DNA of 64,000 nt, taken from NCBI GenBank assembly GCA_902521675.1, contig CABYSP010000001.1, positions 48,048-112,047 on the forward strand. Direction: 5' to 3'. A program made the translations under genes and the position numbers. Below the pieces are notes generated by a model. It did not search any database. It worked only from the letters and a program-made list of their open reading frames with translations, and was not told where the DNA came from. This document shows positions 18,445 through 29,777 of the stretch, one piece after another; the stretch's first letter is position 1; every line of letters begins with the position of its first letter. This DNA comes from an uncultured Pelagibacteraceae bacterium (GTDB lineage: Bacteria > Pseudomonadota > Alphaproteobacteria > Pelagibacterales > Pelagibacteraceae).

Positions 18445-18490
18445 TGTTTCATGATTCGAGTGTTTAAAAATTTAAAAAAAGAGGCAAAAA

Positions 18491-19645
18491 ATGACGAAAA
18501 ATAACCTAAAAGTAGTTAAATCTACCAAAGATCAAGAAATGGATGTTAAAGAAAAGAACAAAGCGTTGGACGCTGCAATAGCTCAAATTACAGATAATTT
18601 TGGAAAAGGTTCTGTAATGAAGCTTGGTGAAAAGAGAGCGATGGATATCGAGTCTGTTTCAACAGGTTCTTTAAGTCTTGATTTAGCTTTAGGTATTGGC
18701 GGATTACCAAAAGGAAGAATTATTGAAGTTTATGGACCAGAGTCATCTGGAAAAACAACATTAGCATTACAAGTTGTTGCTGAAGCTCAAAAAGCTGGAG
18801 GCATTTGTGCATTCGTTGATGCAGAGCATGCATTAGATCCAGTTTATGCAAAAAAATTAGGTGTAAACACTGAAGAACTTTTAATTTCACAGCCAGACAC
18901 TGGTGAACAAGCTTTAGAAATCGCTGATACACTAGTAAAATCAGGCTCTATTTCAGTAATCGTAATCGACTCTGTTGCAGCTTTAACTCCAAAAGCTGAA
19001 ATTGAAGGCGAGATGGGAGATCATCATGTTGGTCTTCAATCAAGATTAATGAGTCAGGCTTTAAGAAAATTAACAGGTTCAATTTCAAACACAAACACAA
19101 TGATGATTTTCATTAACCAAATCAGAATGAAAATTGGAGTTATGTTTGGAAGTCCAGAAACAACATCAGGTGGTAATGCACTTAAGTTTTACTCATCTGT
19201 TAGAATGGATATTAGAAGAATTGGTGCCATCAAAGATAAAGATGAAATTATTGGTAACTCTACAAGAGTGAAAGTAGTTAAGAATAAAGTAGCACCACCA
19301 TTTAAAGTTGTTGAGTTTGACTTGATGTATGGAAGAGGAATTAGTAAGATGGGCGAATTAGTCGATCTTGGTTCTAAAGCAGATATAATTGAAAAATCAG
19401 GAGCATGGTATGCTTACAAAGGTGAGAAGATTGGTCAAGGCAGAGAGAATGCTAAGACTTATCTAGCTCAAAATCCTAAAGTTGCTGCAGAAATTGAAAT
19501 GGCAATTAGAGAAAAAGCAGGTGTGATTTCTAAGAAAATAGAAGGAAATCCAATCGATCCTGAAAAATTGGAAAAAGAAAAGAAAGTAGCTGAAAAAGAA
19601 GAGGCTGATAAAGCAGAAGCTACTCCTCCATCTAAAAAGAATTAA
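18491..19645 (+). CDS. recA: Recombinase RecA
   Basis: A 384-residue protein. Walker A is [13 protein letters not shown] near residue 80, and further signatures are [56 protein letters not shown] and the DNA-binding loop around [13 protein letters not shown]. The tail is Lys/Glu-rich. RecA drives strand exchange and activates LexA and UmuD self-cleavage, so it ties to the umuDC genes 3.6 kb upstream. AGAGGC before the ATG may be the ribosome site. A clear terminator follows. Confidence 0.98.
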   Translation: MTKNNLKVVKSTKDQEMDVKEKNKALDAAIAQITDNFGKGSVMKLGEKRAMDIESVSTGSLSLDLALGIGGLPKGRIIEVYGPESSGKTTLALQVVAEAQKAGGICAFVDAEHALDPVYAKKLGVNTEELLISQPDTGEQALEIADTLVKSGSISVIVIDSVAALTPKAEIEGEMGDHHVGLQSRLMSQALRKLTGSISNTNTMMIFINQIRMKIGVMFGSPETTSGGNALKFYSSVRMDIRRIGAIKDKDEIIGNSTRVKVVKNKVAPPFKVVEFDLMYGRGISKMGELVDLGSKADIIEKSGAWYAYKGEKIGQGRENAKTYLAQNPKVAAEIEMAIREKAGVISKKIEGNPIDPEKLEKEKKVAEKEEADKAEATPPSKKN

Positions 19646-19663
19646 TAGGTCATCTTTATTAAT

Positions 19664-19692
19664 AAAAGGCGCTTAATTTAAGCGCCTTTTTT
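19664..19692 (+). terminator. Rho-independent terminator after recA
   Basis: An 8-base-pair stem GGCGCTTA/TAAGCGCC with a 3-base loop is extended by AAAA/TTTT and followed by a T run. It lies 19 bases after the recA stop and separates recA from alaS. Confidence 0.9.
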
Positions 19693-19738
19693 CCCTTCGA
19701 TATCTAGACATAGAATAAAAAAGCTGTATTTTAAAAAT

Positions 19739-22405
19739 ATGGCAGACAAAACGCTCAATGAAATAAGAAATACTTTCTTAAAGTATTTTGAAAAGAACGA
19801 TCATAGGATTGTTGAGTCTAGTAATTTAGTTCCAAACAACGATCCTACACTAATGTTTGCCAATTCTGGAATGGTCCAGTTTAAGAATGTTTTCACAGGG
19901 TTAGAAAAAAGAGATTATGTAAGAGCAACCACATCACAAAAATGTGTAAGGGCAGGTGGTAAACATAACGATTTAGAAAATGTTGGTTACACACCAAGAC
20001 ACCATACTTTCTTTGAGATGTTAGGAAACTTTTCTTTTGGTGATTACTTCAAAGAAGAAGCAATTCACTATGCTTGGAGCTTAATTACAAAAGATTTTGG
20101 CATAGATAAAGACAGACTTTATGTAACCGTTTTTCATGAAGACGATGAAGCCTTTAATTTTTGGAAGAAAATAGCGGGTTTTAGCGATGATAGAATTATT
20201 AGAATAGCAACCTCAGATAATTTTTGGTCAATGGGAGAGACAGGTCCTTGTGGACCTTGTTCTGAAATATTCTTTGATCATGGAGATCATTTACCTGGAG
20301 GATTACCAGGCTCTAAAGATGAAGATGGAGATAGATTTATAGAAATTTGGAACTTGGTATTTATGCAATTTGAACAAGTTACAAAAGATAAAAGAATAAA
20401 TCTTCCAAAACCATCTGTTGATACAGGAATGGGACTTGAGCGAATAGCAGCTTTACTACAAGGTACTCATGATAATTATGAAACAGATCATTTTAAAAAA
20501 ATAATTAATTCAGCCTCTGAAATTGTAAAAGTTAAATCAGACAAATCTAACCTATCTAGTTTTAGAGTAATCGCTGATCATTTAAGAGCTAGTTCATTTT
20601 TAATTGCTGAAGGAGTTTTACCTTCAAATGAAGGAAGAGGTTATGTTCTTAGAAGAATTATGAGAAGAGGGATGAGACATTCTCATTTACTTGGATCTAA
20701 GGAACCAGTTTTTTATAATTTGTTTGACACTCTTAAAAATGAAATGTCAGGAAACTATCCAGAATTAGTTAGAGCCGAATCTTTAATTAAAGAAACTTTA
20801 AAAATGGAAGAAGAAAAATTCTTAGTTCTATTAGACAGAGGAATAAAAATTTTAAATGATGAAATATCTAAAATAGATAAAGTGTTACCAGGTGAAGTAG
20901 CTTTTAAATTATATGACACTTATGGTTTCCCGTTAGATCTTACAGAAGATATTTTAAGAAACAAATCAATGTCAATTGATACTGAAAAGTTTCAATCTTT
21001 AATGAAGGAAAGTAGAGAACTTGCTAAGAAAAATTGGAAAGGTTCTGGTGATGCGGCAGTTGAAGATATCTGGTTTGGAATAAAAGATAAATTAGAAGCA
21101 ACTGAATTTTTAGGATACGAAACTAATCAAGCTGAAGGAGTCGTATTATCTCTTTTAAAAGATAATAAAGAAGTAGATCAGTTAAAAGAAAATGATGAAG
21201 GAATAATCATAGTAAATCAAACTCCTTTTTACGGCGAGTCTGGAGGTCAGGTTGGTGATACTGGTGAAATAGTATCAAATGATTTTAAATTTGAAGTAAC
21301 CGATGTTCAAAAAAAACTTGGAGATTTATTTGTCCATTATGGAAAGGTTAAGAGTGGATCTATAAAACTACAAGAAAGTGTAGAATTAAAAATTGATGTG
21401 GAAAGAAGAGATAATACTCGTGCGTATCACTCAGCAACCCATCTATTGCACGAGTCATTGAGAAGAGTTTTAGGTACTCATGTCACTCAGAAAGGATCTT
21501 TAGTAGAGCCAAGCAGATTGAGATTTGATTTCAGCCACATGAAGCCAATTTTGAATGAAGAAATTGATAAAATAGAAGAATTTGTAAACAAAATGGTGTC
21601 TAAAAAATCTGAGGTTAAAACTAGATTAATGACACCTGATGAGGCGGTTGAAAATGGTGCTTTAGCATTATTTGGTGAAAAATACGGAGATGAAGTAAGG
21701 GTTCTTTCAATGGGAGACGAGGATGGTAAGTATTTTTCTACTGAATTATGCGGAGGAACACACGTTAAAAACACTGGGGATATTGGTAAATTTAAGATCG
21801 TCAGCCAATCATCAATTGCTGCAGGGGTTAGAAGAATTGAGGCTTTAAGAGACAAGCAATTAGAGGAATATTTAAAAAATAAAGAAAAATTATCAAACCT
21901 ATCTGCAGAAAAAGATGAGGAAACAATTAAAGATTTAAGTCAGCAAATTATTAAATTGGGAGGAAAACCAAGTTTAGAAGAAACTGACCAAAAAACTTTA
22001 ATCAAAAATTTAACCAAACAATTAGAGACTATCTCAGTAAATGCAATTTTAGAGGACAAATCAAAAAATATTATTAAAGACGAAGAAATAAATGGAGTTA
22101 AGTTAAGACTTCAAAAAATAGATGGATTACCTCCAAAAGAATTAAGAAAACTTGTAGATAAAGGTAAAAAAGATTTAGGTGAAGGTATTGTGGTTGTGTT
22201 TGCAAATAAAGATGACAAGGTTGGATTAGCTGTTGGAGTAACAGACAATTTAACAAACAAGTTTGATGCAGTCCAATTTGTTAAAGTTGGATCTGAAATA
22301 ATTGGTGGAAAAGGCGGTGGAGGCAGAAAAGACTTTGCTCAAGCTGGTGGACAAGATCAGTCAAAAATTGAAGAAGCTTTTCAAAAGCTTAAGAGTTTAG
22401 TTTAA
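19739..22405 (+). CDS. alaS: Alanyl-tRNA synthetase
   Basis: An 888-residue class II synthetase of full length. The N-terminus has [11 protein letters not shown] and the [14 protein letters not shown] motif. The catalytic core contains [19 protein letters not shown] and the motif-3-type region [11 protein letters not shown]. The editing domain has [16 protein letters not shown] and the zinc-site [10 protein letters not shown] near residue 675. The C-Ala domain ends with [16 protein letters not shown]. It charges tRNA-Ala. Its last 9 bases overlap the convergent icd gene, with no terminator between. Confidence 0.98.
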   Translation: MADKTLNEIRNTFLKYFEKNDHRIVESSNLVPNNDPTLMFANSGMVQFKNVFTGLEKRDYVRATTSQKCVRAGGKHNDLENVGYTPRHHTFFEMLGNFSFGDYFKEEAIHYAWSLITKDFGIDKDRLYVTVFHEDDEAFNFWKKIAGFSDDRIIRIATSDNFWSMGETGPCGPCSEIFFDHGDHLPGGLPGSKDEDGDRFIEIWNLVFMQFEQVTKDKRINLPKPSVDTGMGLERIAALLQGTHDNYETDHFKKIINSASEIVKVKSDKSNLSSFRVIADHLRASSFLIAEGVLPSNEGRGYVLRRIMRRGMRHSHLLGSKEPVFYNLFDTLKNEMSGNYPELVRAESLIKETLKMEEEKFLVLLDRGIKILNDEISKIDKVLPGEVAFKLYDTYGFPLDLTEDILRNKSMSIDTEKFQSLMKESRELAKKNWKGSGDAAVEDIWFGIKDKLEATEFLGYETNQAEGVVLSLLKDNKEVDQLKENDEGIIIVNQTPFYGESGGQVGDTGEIVSNDFKFEVTDVQKKLGDLFVHYGKVKSGSIKLQESVELKIDVERRDNTRAYHSATHLLHESLRRVLGTHVTQKGSLVEPSRLRFDFSHMKPILNEEIDKIEEFVNKMVSKKSEVKTRLMTPDEAVENGALALFGEKYGDEVRVLSMGDEDGKYFSTELCGGTHVKNTGDIGKFKIVSQSSIAAGVRRIEALRDKQLEEYLKNKEKLSNLSAEKDEETIKDLSQQIIKLGGKPSLEETDQKTLIKNLTKQLETISVNAILEDKSKNIIKDEEINGVKLRLQKIDGLPPKELRKLVDKGKKDLGEGIVVVFANKDDKVGLAVGVTDNLTNKFDAVQFVKVGSEIIGGKGGGGRKDFAQAGGQDQSKIEEAFQKLKSLV

Positions 22406-23611
22406 TTTCTTTTTTAAATTACCATCAATTTCATCTAAAAATTGATTTGTAGTTAAGAATTTACTATTTGGACCAACAAGAATTGCTAAATCTTTTGTCA
22501 TTGATCCACTTTCAACACATTCAACACAAACTTTTTCTAAAGTTTGTGCAAATTTAATTAGTTCTTCATTACCATCTAATTTACCTCTGTGAGCTAATCC
22601 TCTTGTCCAAGCAAAAATTGATGCGATAGGGTTGGTTGAAGTTTCTTTTCCTTGTTGATGCATTCTATAATGTCTAGTTACTGTTCCGTGTGCAGCTTCT
22701 GCTTCCATTACTTTTCCATCTGGAGTTAATAATGTACTCGTCATCAAACCTAAAGATCCATAACCTTGTGCCATAGTATCTGATTGCACATCTCCATCAT
22801 AGTTTTTACATGCCCAAATATATTTTCCACTCCACTTCATCGCACACGCAACCATGTCATCAATCAATCTGTGTTCATAAGTTAAATTTTTTTTTTCAAA
22901 TTCACTCTTATATTCTTTGTCAAAAATTTCTTGGAAAATATCTTTAAATCTTCCATCGTATTGTTTCAGAATTGTATTTTTGGTTGACATATAAACAGGC
23001 CATTTTTTAATTAACCCATAACTAAAACAAGATCTTGCAAAGTCTTCGATAGACTTGTCTAAATTGTACATTGATAAAGCCACACCTGGACCTGTAAAAT
23101 TAAATACTTCATATTTAATTTCATCTTTTCCATCTTCTGATGTCCATTTGACTTCCAATTTTCCTTTTCCAGGAACTTTAAAGTCTGTTGCTCTATATTG
23201 ATCACCAAATGCATGTCTTCCAATAATCACTGGATCAGTCCAAGAGGGAACAAGTTTTGGAATATTTTTACAAATAATTGGTTCTCTAAATACTGTTCCT
23301 CCAATTATATTTCTTATGGTTCCGTTTGGAGATCTCCACATTTTTTTTAAATCAAATTCTTCTACTCTTGCTTCATCAGGTGTAATCGTTGCACACTTAA
23401 TTCCAACACCAATCTTTTTGATAGCATTTGCAGAGTCTATTGTGATCTGGTCGTCTGTATTATCTCTGCTTTTCATACCTAAATCGTAATATTCAATACC
23501 AAGTTCTAAATATGGAAGGATTAATTTATTTTTGATGAACTCCCATATAATACGAGTCATTTCATCACCATCCAGCTCAACAACTGGGTTTTTTACCTTG
23601 ATTTTGCTCAT
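22397..23611 (-). CDS. icd: NADP-dependent isocitrate dehydrogenase (dimeric, eukaryote-like type)
   Basis: A 404-residue enzyme beginning with [22 protein letters not shown], which is diagnostic for the homodimeric IDH subfamily shared by mitochondria and alphaproteobacteria. Substrate and metal residues are in [34 protein letters not shown] and [12 protein letters not shown], and the NADP site is in [12 protein letters not shown]. It makes 2-oxoglutarate in the TCA cycle. It is convergent with alaS (9-base overlap) and divergent from psd. Confidence 0.97.
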   Translation of the reverse strand: MSKIKVKNPVVELDGDEMTRIIWEFIKNKLILPYLELGIEYYDLGMKSRDNTDDQITIDSANAIKKIGVGIKCATITPDEARVEEFDLKKMWRSPNGTIRNIIGGTVFREPIICKNIPKLVPSWTDPVIIGRHAFGDQYRATDFKVPGKGKLEVKWTSEDGKDEIKYEVFNFTGPGVALSMYNLDKSIEDFARSCFSYGLIKKWPVYMSTKNTILKQYDGRFKDIFQEIFDKEYKSEFEKKNLTYEHRLIDDMVACAMKWSGKYIWACKNYDGDVQSDTMAQGYGSLGLMTSTLLTPDGKVMEAEAAHGTVTRHYRMHQQGKETSTNPIASIFAWTRGLAHRGKLDGNEELIKFAQTLEKVCVECVESGSMTKDLAILVGPNSKFLTTNQFLDEIDGNLKKKLN

Positions 23612-23687
23612 TAAATAAAAATTATCTTATTAATTGAATTTGATCATTTTATATACATATTAATCGAAAATTAGCAAATAGAAGAAT

Positions 23688-24335
23688 ATGTTTAGCAAGA
23701 TATTTCCAAAGATTCACACTGAAGGATACAAGTTTATAGTTATAGCTGTATTCATAACTATCATTTTTTTAATTATTAATAATTTTTTAGGATTAATAGG
23801 AATATTACTGACTATCTGGGTTTATTATTTTTTTAGAGATCCAGAGAGAACAATTATAGGAGATGATAGTTACCTAGTTAGCCCTGCAGATGGAGAAGTA
23901 ATTAAAGTTGAAGAGGTAGATGGTCCAAAAGAACTTGGACTAGAAAATAAAAAATTTAAAAAAATAAGTATTTTTATGAACGTCTTTGACTGTCATGTAA
24001 ACAGAACACCATGTTCAGGTATTGTTGAAGATATTTTATATAAACCTGGAAAATTTTTAAATGCATCTTTAGATAAAGCAAGTGAGGACAATGAGAGAAA
24101 TTATTATAAAATTAAAGATAAACATGGGAATGACATTGTAGTCGTTCAGATTGCAGGGTTAGTTGCAAGAAGAATAGTTTGCGAAACAAATAAAAATCAG
24201 GAATTAAATCAAGGTGATAGAATTGGGATGATTAGATTTGGTAGTAGAGCGGACGTTTATTATGAAAATTATGAACCACTAGTTAAAGTTGGTCAAACAG
24301 CAATTTCCGGAGAAACATTGCTAGCTAAAAATTAA
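23688..24335 (+). CDS. psd: Phosphatidylserine decarboxylase (archaeal/short type proenzyme)
   Basis: A 215-residue protein with N-terminal hydrophobic spans, then VSPADGEVI near residue 65, FMNVFDCHVNRTPCSG, and the C-terminal self-cleavage motif MIRFGSRADVY, where the Ser of FGS becomes the pyruvoyl group. It converts phosphatidylserine to phosphatidylethanolamine at the inner membrane. It pairs with pssA 3 bases downstream, giving the full phosphatidylethanolamine branch. Confidence 0.96.
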   Translation: MFSKIFPKIHTEGYKFIVIAVFITIIFLIINNFLGLIGILLTIWVYYFFRDPERTIIGDDSYLVSPADGEVIKVEEVDGPKELGLENKKFKKISIFMNVFDCHVNRTPCSGIVEDILYKPGKFLNASLDKASEDNERNYYKIKDKHGNDIVVVQIAGLVARRIVCETNKNQELNQGDRIGMIRFGSRADVYYENYEPLVKVGQTAISGETLLAKN

Positions 24336-24338
24336 TTT

Positions 24339-25148
24339 ATGGAACAACCAAAGAACAATTTAAAAATTGTTACGGATAAAAAAACTAACGCAAGAGTAAT
24401 TTTGCCTAACATGTTAACTCTAATAGGAGTTTGTATTGGTTTGTCGTCAATCAGATTTGCTTTAGACGGTAAATTTGAATTTGCAATTATAGCAATTATG
24501 TTTGCTGCTCTTATAGATGGATTAGATGGAAGAATAGCAAGATTAATTAAAGGGACATCTAAAGTTGGTAAAGAGCTAGATTCTTTAACAGATATGATAA
24601 GTTTTGGAGTAGCCCCAGCATTTATTATGTATTTCTGGAAACTTAATACATTAGGAAGATTTGGATGGTTGTTATGTTTAGTATATGTAATTTGTGTTGC
24701 TTTGCGTCTAGCTCGTTTCAATGTAAATACAGGTCAAGCACCCTCTTGGAGAGACAATTTTTTTGAAGGAGTTCCATCTCCAGCAGGAGGTATCTTAGTG
24801 CTAACCCCATTAATTTTTAGTCTTACAAGTTTTGATTTTATAAATATTAATTATAATGTTGTTGTTCCAGTTTTTTTTGTTATGACATCTTTATTGCTTA
24901 TTAGTAAATTTCCAAGTTATTCGTTTAAAAAAATTGTAATACAAAGAAAAGTAACTATTTTTTTACTATTTGGAATAGTTTTATTTTTTGGATTGCTTCT
25001 AGTTTACCCTTTTAATGTCATTTTTATTAGTGCGATTATTTATTTAGGTATGCTTCCTATTAGTTTTTTTCATTATCAAAAATTAAAAAAACAAAACGAA
25101 GATCAAAATTACAAAGATGAAGATGATGATCTTGAAGATATTTTGTAA
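24339..25148 (+). CDS. pssA: CDP-diacylglycerol-serine O-phosphatidyltransferase
   Basis: A 269-residue membrane protein with the CDP-alcohol phosphatidyltransferase motif DGLDGRIARLIKGTSKVGKELDSLTDMISFG, seen from about residue 67 (DG..AR..G...D...D). About eight hydrophobic spans follow, with an acidic tail (DEDDDLEDIL). It makes phosphatidylserine for Psd. Its stop overlaps the start of the next gene by one base. Confidence 0.95.
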   Translation: MEQPKNNLKIVTDKKTNARVILPNMLTLIGVCIGLSSIRFALDGKFEFAIIAIMFAALIDGLDGRIARLIKGTSKVGKELDSLTDMISFGVAPAFIMYFWKLNTLGRFGWLLCLVYVICVALRLARFNVNTGQAPSWRDNFFEGVPSPAGGILVLTPLIFSLTSFDFININYNVVVPVFFVMTSLLLISKFPSYSFKKIVIQRKVTIFLLFGIVLFFGLLLVYPFNVIFISAIIYLGMLPISFFHYQKLKKQNEDQNYKDEDDDLEDIL

Positions 25149-26059
25149 TGAAAAAAAATGTAATTGTATCGTTAGCTGATTCAAATTATTTCCCATTATT
25201 AAATGAGTTAATAGATTCTATTAAAAGATTTAAAGATAGTTCTGAAGTTGCGATTTGTATTTTAGATGCAGGATTATCAGAGGAACAAAAGGTACAACTG
25301 TCTTCAAAAGTAGATGAAATTAAGACCGCTGAATGGGATATAAAAGTTCCAGATAGTAAAATTAAAGGGCGAGAATGGTTAAAGAGCCAAGTATCTAGAG
25401 CTTTTTTACCTAAATATTTTCCAAACTATGAAAAGTATTTATGGATCGATTGTGATGCTTGGGTAAATGATTGGAAAACTATTCAAATTTATTTTAAAGC
25501 TTGCGACGATGGAAAGTTGGGGATTACTCAGACTATAGGACCAGGTTATAAAATCACTTCTAGGGTAAATTGGGTATTTGGAAAACTAGCTATAATAAAA
25601 TCTCAAAATTTTAAACACGCTGTAAATTCAAATATAAGTTATGAAAAAGCAAGAAAGTTGGCTTTTGCTCCTCATATTAATATAGGTGTTTTCTCATTAG
25701 AAAAAAATTCAAATGCCTGGAAGTCCTGGCAGGAAAATTTAAAAGAAACATTAAAAGCTGGAGAAATATTTGGTTCAGAACAGTTAGCCATGAATATTTC
25801 AGTTTATGTAGACAACATAGAAACTGAATTTCTCCCTTTAAACTGTAATTGGATTACAAGTAATCTTTTACCAAAATTTGATGAAGAAAAAGACACTTGG
25901 GTAGAACCTTATTTGCCAAACTATAAAATTGGAATTATGCATTTAGCGGCAGGTATTTGGAAAGACAACAAAGATATGAGGTTAAATAAGGAAATTAAAA
26001 TAGATATAAAAACTATCACAGGTAAAATTTTAAATAAAAGTTTAAGGTTTAATAATTAA
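25148..26059 (+). CDS. Putative GT8-like glycosyltransferase
   Basis: A 303-residue cytoplasmic protein with a nucleotide-sugar-binding GT-A look. It starts KNVIVSLADSNYFPLLNELIDSIK, has KSQVSRAFLPKYFPNYEKYLWIDCDAWV near residue 85 with a DxD-type metal motif (Asp-Cys-Asp), and NIGVFSLEKN and GSEQLAMNIS later, as in GT8 transferases. It sits between lipid (pssA) and rRNA-methylase genes. The sugar and acceptor are unknown. Confidence 0.65.
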   Translation: MKKNVIVSLADSNYFPLLNELIDSIKRFKDSSEVAICILDAGLSEEQKVQLSSKVDEIKTAEWDIKVPDSKIKGREWLKSQVSRAFLPKYFPNYEKYLWIDCDAWVNDWKTIQIYFKACDDGKLGITQTIGPGYKITSRVNWVFGKLAIIKSQNFKHAVNSNISYEKARKLAFAPHINIGVFSLEKNSNAWKSWQENLKETLKAGEIFGSEQLAMNISVYVDNIETEFLPLNCNWITSNLLPKFDEEKDTWVEPYLPNYKIGIMHLAAGIWKDNKDMRLNKEIKIDIKTITGKILNKSLRFNN

Positions 26060-26671
26060 TTGAAAAAAAATAAAATCTCCAAGGATTGGGTAAATAAACA
26101 ACGTAGAGACATCTATGTCAGGCAATCAAAAGTAGATGGCTATAGAGCTAGATCAGCCTACAAATTAATTGAAATTGATGAAAAATTTAAAATTTTTAAG
26201 GGAGGTCTATCAATAATTGATATTGGTGCAGCTCCAGGAAGCTGGTCACAGTATGCCCTTAAAGCAGCTAAAAGTGGAAAATTGATATCTATAGATTTAA
26301 AAAAAATGGAACCCATAGGTAATAGTGTTCAAATCCAAGGAGATTTTACTGAAGAACAAACTCAAGAAGAAATTAAAAGAAATATAAACAGTAAAGTTGA
26401 TGTTGTAATGTCTGATATGGCAGTAGATACAACTGGTATTAAAAATATAGATTCAATACAAACTGGAGAACTTTGTAAAGAGGCAATGTTTTTTGCAAAA
26501 GACTTAATGAAAGAAAATGCTTATTTTATTTCAAAAATTTTTATGGGTGGAACGTTTAACGAAATCGTCGCAGAGGGAAAAAAATATTTTAAAGAAGTAA
26601 AGGTTTTTAAACCAAAATCCAGTAGAAAAGATTCAAAAGAAAGTTTTATAATCTGTAGAAAAATTAGATAG
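26060..26671 (+). CDS. rlmE: 23S rRNA (uridine-2'-O) methyltransferase RlmE
   Basis: A 203-residue protein in the FtsJ/RrmJ family. It has YRARSAYKLIEIDEKF, the SAM site DIGAAPGSWSQYA near residue 54, SDMAVDTTG near residue 117 and the C-terminal KPKSSRKDSKESFIICR. The catalytic K-D-K-E set is present. It methylates U2552 of 23S rRNA. The frame opens with TTG directly after the previous stop (TAATTG); no in-frame ATG lies upstream of the conserved RR...R.SAYKL block, so a TTG start is the best choice. Confidence 0.93.
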   Translation: MKKNKISKDWVNKQRRDIYVRQSKVDGYRARSAYKLIEIDEKFKIFKGGLSIIDIGAAPGSWSQYALKAAKSGKLISIDLKKMEPIGNSVQIQGDFTEEQTQEEIKRNINSKVDVVMSDMAVDTTGIKNIDSIQTGELCKEAMFFAKDLMKENAYFISKIFMGGTFNEIVAEGKKYFKEVKVFKPKSSRKDSKESFIICRKIR

Positions 26672-26708
26672 AGACTTTTATTTTAAAAGGAATCGTATAT
26701 AAAAGATT

Positions 26709-27785
26709 ATGGTTCCCATAAAAGAAGCACTTACCTTTGATGACGTTACATTAGCTCCGAAGTACTCAGAAATATTACCTTCTGATGCAGATACTAGTGT
26801 ATCTTTAACAAAGCATTTGAAACTTAAAATTCCACTTTTATCATCTGCAATGGATACTGTTACCGAGAGCAGAATGGCAATAGCTATAGCTAAAGCTGGA
26901 GGTATTGGAGTAATTCATAGAAACCTTGATATAAAAAAACAATTATCAGAGATAAAAAAAGTAAAAAAACAAAAACTAATTGTTGGAGCAGCAGTAGGTG
27001 CAGCACAAAATGAACTTATTAGAGCTAAAGAAATAATTAAAGAAGGTGTAGATTTAATCGTAGTAGACACAGCACACGGACATACAAAGAAAGTTGCCGA
27101 AATAATCAAATATATAAAAAAAATAAAAAGCAACAAAATTGCTTTATGTGCGGGAAATATTGCTACACTTGAAGCTGCAAAATTCTTAATAAAGTTAGGA
27201 GTAGATATAATTAAAATTGGTATAGGGCCAGGTTCCATTTGTACAACAAGATTAGTTGCTGGAATAGGAGTTCCTCAATTAAGCGCAATTTTAAATGTAA
27301 GAAGTGGTTTAAAGAATAAAAATGTAAAAATAATTTCAGATGGTGGAATAAAATATTCTGGTGATTTAGCAAAAGCTTTTGCTGCAGGAGCTGATGCTGT
27401 AATGATCGGTTCGTTATTTGCAGGCACAAATGAAACTCCAGGAAAATTAATTAAAAAAAATGGACAGCTTTTCAAAAGTTTTCGAGGAATGGGTTCTGTG
27501 GGAGCCATGAATAAAGGCTCAGCTGATAGATACTTTCAAAAAAAACAAAAAGATTCTTCAAAATACGTACCTGAGGGTGTTGAAGGTTTTGTAAAATATA
27601 AAGGAGATGTTGGGAAAATAATTTTTAAATTAATTGGTGGATTGAAATCTTCCATGGGTTATCTTGGATCAAAAACAATCATTAAATTAAGAAATAAACC
27701 ACAATTTGTGAAAATTACAAAAGCTGGATTTTATGAAAGTATGGTTCATAATGTAGATGTGGTAAAAAACGATAGTAAATATTAA
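26709..27785 (+). CDS. guaB: IMP dehydrogenase lacking the CBS (Bateman) module
   Basis: A 358-residue protein, about 130 residues shorter than ordinary IMPDH. The barrel is complete: [31 protein letters not shown] segment, [10 protein letters not shown] with catalytic Cys178, [13 protein letters not shown], and the flap [14 protein letters not shown]...[14 protein letters not shown]. Between residues ~85 and ~90 the chain goes straight from the helix after IHRN to [10 protein letters not shown], exactly where two CBS domains normally insert. It oxidises IMP to XMP in GMP synthesis. It precedes the TPR gene and guaA. Confidence 0.95.
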   Translation: MVPIKEALTFDDVTLAPKYSEILPSDADTSVSLTKHLKLKIPLLSSAMDTVTESRMAIAIAKAGGIGVIHRNLDIKKQLSEIKKVKKQKLIVGAAVGAAQNELIRAKEIIKEGVDLIVVDTAHGHTKKVAEIIKYIKKIKSNKIALCAGNIATLEAAKFLIKLGVDIIKIGIGPGSICTTRLVAGIGVPQLSAILNVRSGLKNKNVKIISDGGIKYSGDLAKAFAAGADAVMIGSLFAGTNETPGKLIKKNGQLFKSFRGMGSVGAMNKGSADRYFQKKQKDSSKYVPEGVEGFVKYKGDVGKIIFKLIGGLKSSMGYLGSKTIIKLRNKPQFVKITKAGFYESMVHNVDVVKNDSKY

Positions 27786-28225
27786 TGAGCAAAATTTTCA
27801 AATTAATAGGATTAATACTTTTAACAGCTTCTCTTAACAACACTTCTTTTAGTAAAGAAAATTTTTTTAATGAAGCTTTAAAATTGTTTAATAAAGAAAA
27901 ATACGAAGATGCACGTTTTTTATTTGAGAGAAATATAGTTTTTAATCCAAAAGACGCAAACTCATATTTATATTTAGCAAAAATTTACAACCAAGAAGAA
28001 AATCAAAGAAAAGAAGAATCCAATTTGGAAACAACACTTTTAATTGAGCCTGATAATGAGGAAGCTTTATTAATGTTAATGAAAATTGCTTTGGAAAAAT
28101 CTAATTATGAAAAAGTTAAAGATCTTTCAGAAAAGTTTGTGAAAGTTTGTAAAAATTTATGCGATGAAAACAAAGATATTCAAGAGTCATTAAAAAATAT
28201 AGAACCTGAAAATAATGAGTCTTGA
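27785..28225 (+). CDS. TPR-repeat protein between guaB and guaA
   Basis: A 146-residue protein with a signal-like start ([16 protein letters not shown]) and at least two TPR-like helical pairs ([38 protein letters not shown]...). It overlaps guaB by one base and guaA by 11 bases, so it is inside the gua operon. It is probably periplasmic or membrane-attached. Function unknown; nothing ties it to purine synthesis beyond position. Confidence 0.75.
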   Translation: MSKIFKLIGLILLTASLNNTSFSKENFFNEALKLFNKEKYEDARFLFERNIVFNPKDANSYLYLAKIYNQEENQRKEESNLETTLLIEPDNEEALLMLMKIALEKSNYEKVKDLSEKFVKVCKNLCDENKDIQESLKNIEPENNES

Positions 28226-29777
28226 TCAAAATCTTAAGAAAATCTTAATAATAGATTTTGGATCACAATTTACTCAATTAATTGCAAGAAGAGTAAGAGA
28301 ATTAGGTGTGTTTTCAGAAATAGTTAGTCACAAAAAAATAAAATTAAAAGATATAAATAGCAGCATTAAAGGTATAGTATTATCTGGTGGCCCACTAAAT
28401 GTTTATCAAATAAATAAATATTCATTTGATAAAAAAATTTTACAATTTGATGTACCAGTTCTTGGAATATGTTTTGGACATCAAATTTTATCAAAACTTA
28501 ACGGTGGAAGGGTCAAACAATCAAAACATAGAGAATTTGGTCTAGCTAATGTTTATAAAAAAAATAACAGTCTTTTAACAACAAATTTTTTTGGAAATAA
28601 AAAATCTAAACAAGTTTGGATGAGCCATGCTGATCAAGTATCAAAACTTCCAAAGAATTTTAAAGTTGTTGCTTCAAGTACCAATTCTAAATTTGCAATT
28701 GTTGAAAATAAAATAAAAAAATATTATGGGGTTCAATTCCACCCAGAGGTAACTCACACAGAAAATGGTAAAAAGTTAATAAGTAATTTTATTTTTTTGA
28801 TTTGTAAAATTAAAAAGAATTGGTCATCTAAAGATCAAAAAAATCAGCTAATTAAAGAGATTAGAAAACAAGTTGGCACAAACAAAGTAATTTGTGCATT
28901 ATCAGGTGGGGTGGATAGTAGTGTGGTCGCTCAACTTTTGAACAAATCTATCGGAAAAAAACTTTATTGTATTTTTGTAAACACTGGCCTTTTAAGAAAA
29001 AATGAGGAAACACAAGTAGTTCAAACTTTTAAGAAGCGTTTAAAAATGAATTTAATTTATGTAAATGCTGAAAAGGAATTCTTTAAAAAATTAAAAAATG
29101 TTTCTGATCCAGAAAAAAAAAGAAAAATAATTGGTAATTTATTTATTAAAATCTTCGAACGATACGCTAAGAAAATTAAAAATGTAAAATTCTTGGCTCA
29201 AGGCACTCTTTATCCAGATTTAATTGAGAGCAAATCTGTTACTGGAAGCCAAACTTCTAAAATTAAATCACATCATAATGTGGGTGGCTTACCCAAAAAA
29301 ATGAATTTAAAATTAGTAGAACCACTAAAATTCTTATTTAAGGACGAGGTAAGAAAATTAGGATTAGAGTTAAACTTAAGTAAAGAAATTATTTCAAGAC
29401 ATCCATTTCCTGGACCTGGACTTGCTATTAGAATGCCAGGTATAATTACAAACGAAAAAATAAAAATTTTGAAAGAAGCTGATTATTATTTTATCCAAGC
29501 TTTAAAAGATCATGGTCTATATCATAAGATTTGGCAGGCATATGCAGCTTTGCTTCCTGTCAAAACTGTAGGAGTTATGGGAGATAATCGTACATATGAA
29601 TATTTATGTTTATTAAGAGCTATAACTTCAGAGGATGGCATGACTGCAGATTATTATGATTTTAAAAAAACATTTATACAAAATATCTCAAATAAGATTG
29701 TAAATAGCATTAGAGGAATTAATAGAGTTGTTTATGATGTTACTTCAAAACCCCCAAGTACAATTGAGCTTGAATGA
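28215..29777 (+). CDS. guaA: GMP synthase (glutamine-hydrolysing)
   Basis: A 520-residue two-domain enzyme. The class I glutaminase has [19 protein letters not shown], the nucleophile Cys86 in GICFGHQ, and the His/Glu of the triad in [13 protein letters not shown]. The ATP pyrophosphatase has [12 protein letters not shown] near residue 230, and the dimerisation domain ends [17 protein letters not shown] (the hallmark C-terminus is W/E in GMPS). It converts XMP to GMP. It overlaps the TPR gene upstream and the FkbM gene downstream (4 bases). Confidence 0.97.
   Translation: MSLDQNLKKILIIDFGSQFTQLIARRVRELGVFSEIVSHKKIKLKDINSSIKGIVLSGGPLNVYQINKYSFDKKILQFDVPVLGICFGHQILSKLNGGRVKQSKHREFGLANVYKKNNSLLTTNFFGNKKSKQVWMSHADQVSKLPKNFKVVASSTNSKFAIVENKIKKYYGVQFHPEVTHTENGKKLISNFIFLICKIKKNWSSKDQKNQLIKEIRKQVGTNKVICALSGGVDSSVVAQLLNKSIGKKLYCIFVNTGLLRKNEETQVVQTFKKRLKMNLIYVNAEKEFFKKLKNVSDPEKKRKIIGNLFIKIFERYAKKIKNVKFLAQGTLYPDLIESKSVTGSQTSKIKSHHNVGGLPKKMNLKLVEPLKFLFKDEVRKLGLELNLSKEIISRHPFPGPGLAIRMPGIITNEKIKILKEADYYFIQALKDHGLYHKIWQAYAALLPVKTVGVMGDNRTYEYLCLLRAITSEDGMTADYYDFKKTFIQNISNKIVNSIRGINRVVYDVTSKPPSTIELE

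Noticed and set aside
24332..24721. Minus-strand open frame over pssA
   Set aside because: It is a shadow of the well-conserved pssA; no family resemblance.
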